From a virus, in the IMG/VR virus record IMGVR_UViG_3300027763_000043, positions 1 through 64,000 of that record: 64,000 nucleotides of DNA; one strand, given 5' to 3'. Positions 60,601-64,000 of the stretch are shown in pieces; positions within the stretch are counted from its first letter, which is position 1; each line of letters opens with the position of its first letter. Below the pieces are notes generated by a model. The model had not been told where the DNA came from. It saw nothing but the letters and a program-made list of their open reading frames with translations, and did no database searches. A program made the translations under genes and the position numbers.

Positions 60601-61588
60601 CATAAGTCTTAGCAGGTATTGTGACCGAATTACTAGTGGCAACTGCCGTACCAGAAGTACCATCAATTCTTAGACTTACAGTAAACGTTTCTGCACCTTC
60701 TGCAGTTAAATTAGTTGCTATAGGAACACTAAATGATCCGGCATTATTTGTAATCGTAAAGGAACCCGAAGTGGCGCCAAAGTCTGTAGAGTCGGTAGTT
60801 CCATTGTTTATAGTCCAATATAAAGTAGTTCCATTCTCAACATTTGCAGTAGTAACATTAAATGTACCAGAAGCACCTTCATTGATAGTAGATGGTACTG
60901 AACTGAACACAAATGTTGCTTGTGGTATAACAACAGGAATAGGTAAAGTGGATACAATTTGCCCACTATTACTATCTACTCTCAAATTCAACTTAAAGGA
61001 TGTATTTCCCGTTCCAGTTATTGTTTTACTGATTGGAACAATTGCACTATTAGAAACAGTTGTTGCTCCAGTTAAAATCCCATCAGTAAAAGATGATGTA
61101 GACACACCAACAATATCATAGTATAATGTAGTCCCATTTGCCAACATTGAAGTGGAATTAAATATAACCGTTTGTCCAACTGTTCTTGTATATGAATTTG
61201 GAGTTATTGGTAAAAGACCATAACTACCAATACCAACATCTCCACCATAAGCAGTAATAATTCCTTCAGCATGATTAAATACACTATCAAATCCAAGACC
61301 AGAATTACTATTAGTTCCACCAGCACCAACAATTACTGGATAAGAAACACCGGCAGTTACTGGAATGAATCTTTGATATAAAACAGAACCTCCTCCGCCT
61401 CCACCACTTACACCAGACTGAATGGAACCGCCAGCACCACCACCAACTACAAGAACTTCAACATAACCACTTCCTCTTGCTACAAAGGTATTCAGTCCTA
61501 CAGTATCGAAAGTATGAACATTATAACCTTCAATTTGGGAAACATTTCCACCAATCGCCGTCACCCTTGATCCAGAAATAAATGCCAT
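57626..61588 (-). CDS. Calx-beta repeat adhesin, 1320 aa
   Basis: The array N-terminal module (residues 1-115, YNVHTFDTVGLNTFVARGSG) is followed by about ten Calx-beta-like repeats of 95-105 residues (about 120-1140); the first and last are divergent. Repeats 4-5 and 8-9 form a duplicated pair (TAPTAINESTGTSGNFVLTT, then a NSISNG-containing copy). The last 180 residues are unique (ALWTTNATIGQNAILRGTSN, ESCCDSYGMNFGGITIFSAS) and probably bind the target. It lacks the ALK-type domain of its two paralogs. Calx-beta domains often bind calcium; acidic residues are present at loop positions. Confidence 0.75.
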   Translation of the reverse strand: MAFISGSRVTAIGGNVSQIEGYNVHTFDTVGLNTFVARGSGYVEVLVVGGGAGGSIQSGVSGGGGGGSVLYQRFIPVTAGVSYPVIVGAGGTNSNSGLGFDSVFNHAEGIITAYGGDVGIGSYGLLPITPNSYTRTVGQTVIFNSTSMLANGTTLYYDIVGVSTSSFTDGILTGATTVSNSAIVPISKTITGTGNTSFKLNLRVDSNSGQIVSTLPIPVVIPQATFVFSSVPSTINEGASGTFNVTTANVENGTTLYWTINNGTTDSTDFGATSGSFTITNNAGSFSVPIATNLTAEGAETFTVSLRIDGTSGTAVATSNSVTIPAKTYAFSSVPSTILEGASGTFNVTTTNVTNGTTLFWTVEHGTTNSADFGATSGSFTITSNAGSFSVPVATNLFIEGAETFTVKIRYLSITGEVVATSGAVTLPAKTYTFTTAPTAINESTGTSGNFVLTTFNVTNGTTLFWTVLNETTVDADFASTSGSFTITSNSGTFSVPISTDATLEGAETFRVQVRYQSITGEIVATSTSVTVSAATVTFSSVPSTINEGASGTFNVTTNSISNGHILFWTINNGTTDSTDFGATSGSFTITNNAGSFSVPIATNLFIEGAETFTVSVRDGSTSGAVYATSSTVTIPAKTYIFSSIPSTINEGASGTFNFTTTNVTNGTTLFWNIVNGTTVNADFASTSGSFTITNNAGTFSVPIATNLFVEGAETFTVQVRYQSISGELVATSGTVTIPAKTYIFSSIPSTILEGASGTFNVTTTNVTNGTTLFWTIDNISTVDADFASTSGSFTITSNAGSFSVPVATNLTTEGAETFRVQIRYQSITGEIVASSASVTLPAKTYAFTTTPTAINESTGTSGNFVLTTFNVANGTTLFWTVLNGTTVDADFASTSGSFTITSNSGTFSVPIATDATLEGAETFSVQARYQSITGEVVATSSSVTISAATVTFGSIPSNINEGASGTFNVTTNSISNGYTLFWTINHITTDSSDFTSNSGSFTITGNAGSFNVPVANDLLNDSAETFTVSVRDGSTSGAVYATSASVTINDRTFLTTASTTAIQEGTSVIFTTNAAYADGTILYYDITGSAGITAADFTRNSLTGTYNVLSGFASTTITATSDGSSEGLETFQLNIRTGPTGPYISTSPTVTISDTPIINSRALWTTNATIGQNAILRGTSNTLYSLAVIADPSTVKSIKFPVTWPSSSFVSNGQNQITPFTMGASDYSIMSDVSYIFGTGSFGVSPISGASESCCDSYGMNFGGITIFSASGSRSNTYQKITGFSGSFTSNSGNVTFSTDGSVNGGNGLVGAAGTFYLS
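58440..60960 (-). repeat. Long near-identical DNA repeats encoding Calx-beta domains
   Basis: Units of about 300 bases recur within the 1320-aa gene. A stretch near 60459-60620 is almost identical to 54444-54610 in the 823-aa gene. Such identity favours recombination between array members. Confidence 0.75.
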
Positions 61589-61597
61589 TTTATCTGC

Positions 61598-62350
61598 TCA
61601 ATTTAAATATCTGATGAATATACATCCAGGTGTTGCATCCGGAAAAAATGCTCCAGATCCTCCACTACCGCCCAATCCAAAGTTTGAAGGACTGGACGTT
61701 GGATGCAATGATCCACCACCTCCAAATCCTCCTCCGCCGCCGCCATAAAAAGTAGAAACTCCAGTAATACTATATGCCAATCCTTGACCCCCAATATTGT
61801 CAATAGCTGCTCCACCGGCACCTCCACCAGCACCAGTAAAAGTATCACTACCATTTCCACCAGGAAATCCAAATCCGGGATTACCATTTCCAATTCCCCC
61901 AGCACCACCTCTTCCAGGAAAAGCCCCACTACCGCCGCTAGCAGAACCAACAGGATTTGGATTTCCAGGAAAAGATGCACTACTAGGAACACCACCGGAA
62001 CCACCACCAGCAGTAATAGTTCCACCATTATATCTAAAAGTAGTTGCAGTACCAGCAACAGTTCCGGCACCTGTAAAACCTACATTTAGACTATATGAAA
62101 CACCAGAAAGAACAGGAACAAATCTCTGATAAAAGACAGAACCTCCCCCACCACCACTAATTTCATTTGCACCAAGATTTTCACTTCCTCCTCCACCACC
62201 ACCAACAACGAGAACATCAACAGTTCCATTCCCTCTGGGTGTAAAAGTAAAAGTTCCCGGAGTAGTAAAGGCGTGTACAACGGCACCAGGAATATTATTT
62301 ATTATTCCACCAGTAGCAGTGGTAACACGAGGTCCTGCAATAAATCCCAT
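61598..62350 (-). CDS. Glycine-rich adhesin-like protein, array member, 250 aa
   Basis: AVVHAFTTPGTFTFTPRGNG TVDVLVVGGGGGG starts the protein; FVPVLSGVSYSLNVGF is the second strand; the middle is GG-rich; HPTSSPSNFGLGG and IFIRYLN end it. The full N-terminal and C-terminal motifs match the 50124-52390 members, although it lies 9 kb away, on the other side of the Calx-beta genes. A late box (62372-62379) lies 22 bases upstream. Confidence 0.7.
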   Translation of the reverse strand: MGFIAGPRVTTATGGIINNIPGAVVHAFTTPGTFTFTPRGNGTVDVLVVGGGGGGSENLGANEISGGGGGSVFYQRFVPVLSGVSYSLNVGFTGAGTVAGTATTFRYNGGTITAGGGSGGVPSSASFPGNPNPVGSASGGSGAFPGRGGAGGIGNGNPGFGFPGGNGSDTFTGAGGGAGGAAIDNIGGQGLAYSITGVSTFYGGGGGGFGGGGSLHPTSSPSNFGLGGSGGSGAFFPDATPGCIFIRYLN

Positions 62351-62371
62351 ATTATTTTATTATCTTTCCAG

Positions 62372-62379
62372 TATTTATG
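62372..62379 (-). promoter_or_regulatory. T4-type late promoter box (CATAAATA)
   Basis: Between the GT9 gene and the ATG at 62350. Confidence 0.5.
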
Positions 62380-62384
62380 CTAAT

Positions 62385-63290
62385 TTATTGCGCTTCAATT
62401 GCCTCAAAGATTTTATCAATATCGAATAAATCTTCGTTCTCATTGAATGGATACTCATGTTCAGATCCATTAAAATCAAAATCAAACAAATAAGAACCAG
62501 GTAACTTAAAGTTATGAGGTTTTACTGTTTCAATATTCGTATGCATATCATATCCAAATACTTTAGGACTTGTACCATTCCACAAAACAACAGAAGGAAG
62601 TTTGATTGCGGCGGCCGCATGTTGCAAACAACTATCAATCAATACTCTTTTATCACTATGAATAATTAAACTCAAAAATTCCAATGTAGAAAGTTGAGTT
62701 TCTTCATCAAACTGAATTGGAATTGTATTCATCAGTTTTGGTGAATTCATCTTAGTTGCCTGATAAATTGTATATTTTTTATGATACTTATCTACAATTT
62801 GTTGTGCAATATCAAAGGGCATATCTCTTGCCCACATATAAGGTTTTGCATCAGGAGTAATTAAACCACCATTGGTGTGAATAACCATTGTTGGTTTTTT
62901 ATCCTTGAGCCAAACATCTTTTGAAATTTTCTTTTGTAATGGGTTAAAAATTAATTCTGGAGTTTCTCCCTTATAATCCAATCCATACATCTTGCACCAT
63001 GTTTGAATGAGTGGAAGTTTCTTATGAATATGATCTGTCGTAAAATAAGGTTCATTATGAAAAATCAATGAATCTTGATTTTCAATATAATTTTGATAGA
63101 AATAATTGGTATTATTCAACTGATAGACTCTATCCACGAATGGTAGATTCATAAAAACATCAGTATAAACAGCAACTACAATGAGTTTTCTGCTTGGATG
63201 ATTGTTTTTAATACACTTTGCTACTGCAGATGCTGCAATATGCTTTCCCAACCCACCTTGAACATGGAAAATACTATACTTTTCTTTCAT
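62385..63290 (-). CDS. Glycosyltransferase family 9-like (heptosyltransferase-type), 301 aa
   Basis: A GT-B enzyme. The N-terminal IFHVQGGLGKHIAASAVAKC resembles the GGLGD motif, and the C-terminal half has VIHTNGGLI, then RVLIDSCLQHAAAAIKLPSV VLWNGTSPKVFGY, the donor-site motif of GT9 (D-S..H.A.A...P.V.L.G.T.P..). Members add sugars such as heptose to lipopolysaccharide or other glycans. Here it may alter host surface or a virion glycan. It is 16 bases after the 111-aa gene. Confidence 0.8.
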   Translation of the reverse strand: MKEKYSIFHVQGGLGKHIAASAVAKCIKNNHPSRKLIVVAVYTDVFMNLPFVDRVYQLNNTNYFYQNYIENQDSLIFHNEPYFTTDHIHKKLPLIQTWCKMYGLDYKGETPELIFNPLQKKISKDVWLKDKKPTMVIHTNGGLITPDAKPYMWARDMPFDIAQQIVDKYHKKYTIYQATKMNSPKLMNTIPIQFDEETQLSTLEFLSLIIHSDKRVLIDSCLQHAAAAIKLPSVVLWNGTSPKVFGYDMHTNIETVKPHNFKLPGSYLFDFDFNGSEHEYPFNENEDLFDIDKIFEAIEAQ

Positions 63291-63306
63291 TATAAAGTCT
63301 CAGAGA

Positions 63307-63642
63307 TTACCAGGGAAGTTCTGTAGAAATAGTTGTAGGTGCTGGAGGATTTGCAACGGCATCAATCCAGGCGGCATTATTAACTTCATGACCACCAAGA
63401 CTTTCTCCAAGTTTTTCTTTTACCCATCCAATAACAGTTTCCTCATTTAAAGATTCATAAGGAACAAAGTTTTCAATGTTTTCTGTTTCCAATTGAATAG
63501 AACCGTATGCATCACAGGAATTAGTTCCATCAGTACTTCTAACCTTATAGTCCAAAGAAGTAACTGCACCAGACCCATCATTCAATTGAACGAGTCTTTC
63601 AACTGTCCAAGTATGTGTGATTGTATTCTTCTTAGTTGCCAT
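63307..63642 (-). CDS. Small conserved phage protein, 111 aa
   Basis: THTWTVERLVQLNDGSGAVT SLDYKVRSTDG, YGSIQLETENIENFVPYESL and EETVIGWVKEKLGE match a frequent short protein of marine T4-like phages (the pattern I recall as DUF7936). It is mostly beta with one helix. It may be a head or tail decoration; function unproven. It lies 16 bases before the GT9 gene and 11 bases after the sulfotransferase-like gene. Confidence 0.7.
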   Translation of the reverse strand: MATKKNTITHTWTVERLVQLNDGSGAVTSLDYKVRSTDGTNSCDAYGSIQLETENIENFVPYESLNEETVIGWVKEKLGESLGGHEVNNAAWIDAVANPPAPTTISTELPW

Positions 63643-63653
63643 TTTATTCTACC

Positions 63654-64000
63654 TTAAGTTACAATTTTAATTTGATTTGAATTTGTTGAAATATATTTTG
63701 GAATAGAAACATCGGTTTGTTTCTGCCTCCAAATATCCATCCCATTACATTTATTTAACACATAAGAAGAAAGAACTTCTGATGGATTCGGGGCAGTTGA
63801 TTTGAGTTTTGAACGTACTTCGTGCATATCTGCAAGTCCATAAGTATTCATATCTTGCTCACGATTTTGATTCTGCAAGTTATCAAATTCATGTTCATAA
63901 TATTCTTCACCAAGAAACTCATACAATTTCTTAAGTGTTTGCTTTGATTTTTTAACAAGATCCCGATATTCCACAAAATGCATTCTATCACCAAATTCTT
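63654..64000 (-). CDS. Sulfotransferase-like protein, C-terminal part (start outside window)
   Basis: The frame is open to the end of the window and gives EFGDRMHFVEYRDLVKKSKQ TLKKLYEFLGEEYYEHEFDN, the typical middle-to-end of Sulfotransfer_3-like enzymes (R.EDL...P..TL..IYEFLGE). The internal ATG at 63983 is not the true start, because the FGDR..FVEYRDL block is already within the enzyme core. The PAPS-binding N-terminus lies beyond base 64000. It may sulfate a glycan, fitting the nearby GT9. Confidence 0.7.
   Translation of the reverse strand, partial: EFGDRMHFVEYRDLVKKSKQTLKKLYEFLGEEYYEHEFDNLQNQNREQDMNTYGLADMHEVRSKLKSTAPNPSEVLSSYVLNKCNGMDIWRQKQTDVSIPKYISTNSNQIKIVT

Noticed and set aside
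50124-62350. A diversity-generating retroelement acting on the adhesin array
   Set aside because: No reverse transcriptase or template/variable repeat pair is seen in the window; variation is better explained by recombination among repeats.

Overview
The window is about 64 kb of an AT-rich genome from a tailed phage of the T4-like contractile-tail type. It most resembles a marine cyanophage (cyanomyovirus). The evidence is a T4-type core: gp5, gp27-like, gp26, gp54-like, gp4, gp48 and gp53 structural proteins, plus gp32, gp59 and gp33. To this are added genes typical of marine cyanophages: phoH, thyX, a DUF1825 protein, a DUF6433-like protein and a flavin-dependent halogenase. A tRNA-Leu(UAA) gene carries a cyanobacterial-type group I intron. 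No psbA or other photosystem gene lies in this window, so the host assignment is an inference.

Layout. 1-2574: small conserved phage genes and an SF2 helicase, with sigma-70-like promoters. 2560-10681: two very large fibre/virion proteins, one ending in an S74 endosialidase-type chaperone, and a small gene. 10713-11203: three tRNA genes (intron-containing Leu-UAA, Met-CAU, Ile-UAU). 11252-11611: a Phd-like antitoxin and a small partner. 11672-17114: a three-gene glycan cassette built from fused glycosyltransferase, glycosidase-like and methyltransferase domains. 17161-35068: fibre, spike, baseplate hub and tail genes on the minus strand, interrupted by a plus-strand GIY-YIG homing endonuclease. 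35103-37639: a plus-strand block (gp4, an unknown, gp48, gp53). 37669-42645: replication, recombination and nucleotide metabolism (gp32, DUF1825, gp59, gp33, PD-(D/E)XK nuclease, PhoH, ThyX) and tiny genes. 42732-45711: a putative internal head protein, small conserved proteins and a glutaredoxin. 45866-49654: a six-gene modification cassette (two 2OG-Fe(II) oxygenases, an unknown, a halogenase, a third 2OG oxygenase, a methyltransferase) behind one strong sigma-70-like promoter. 49704-62350: an array of glycine-rich and Calx-beta adhesin-like proteins. 62385-64000: a GT9 glycosyltransferase, a small protein and the end of a sulfotransferase.

Two promoter classes can be read. Eight sigma-70-like promoters, seven with exact 17-bp spacing and one extended -10 type, precede early or metabolic genes. 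About fifteen copies of an 8-bp T4-late-type box (consensus TATAAATA, first bases variable) lie upstream of structural genes. The plus-strand endonuclease also has one.

The most notable items are the group I intron inside a phage tRNA-Leu(UAA), the endonuclease insertion that supplies a recoded copy of the 3' end of the tail gene it entered, the halogenase/oxygenase/methyltransferase cassette, and the adhesin array, which shows duplicated promoter-plus-start modules and shared near-identical repeats. All protein assignments come from reading the sequence and recalling families; no database search was made.
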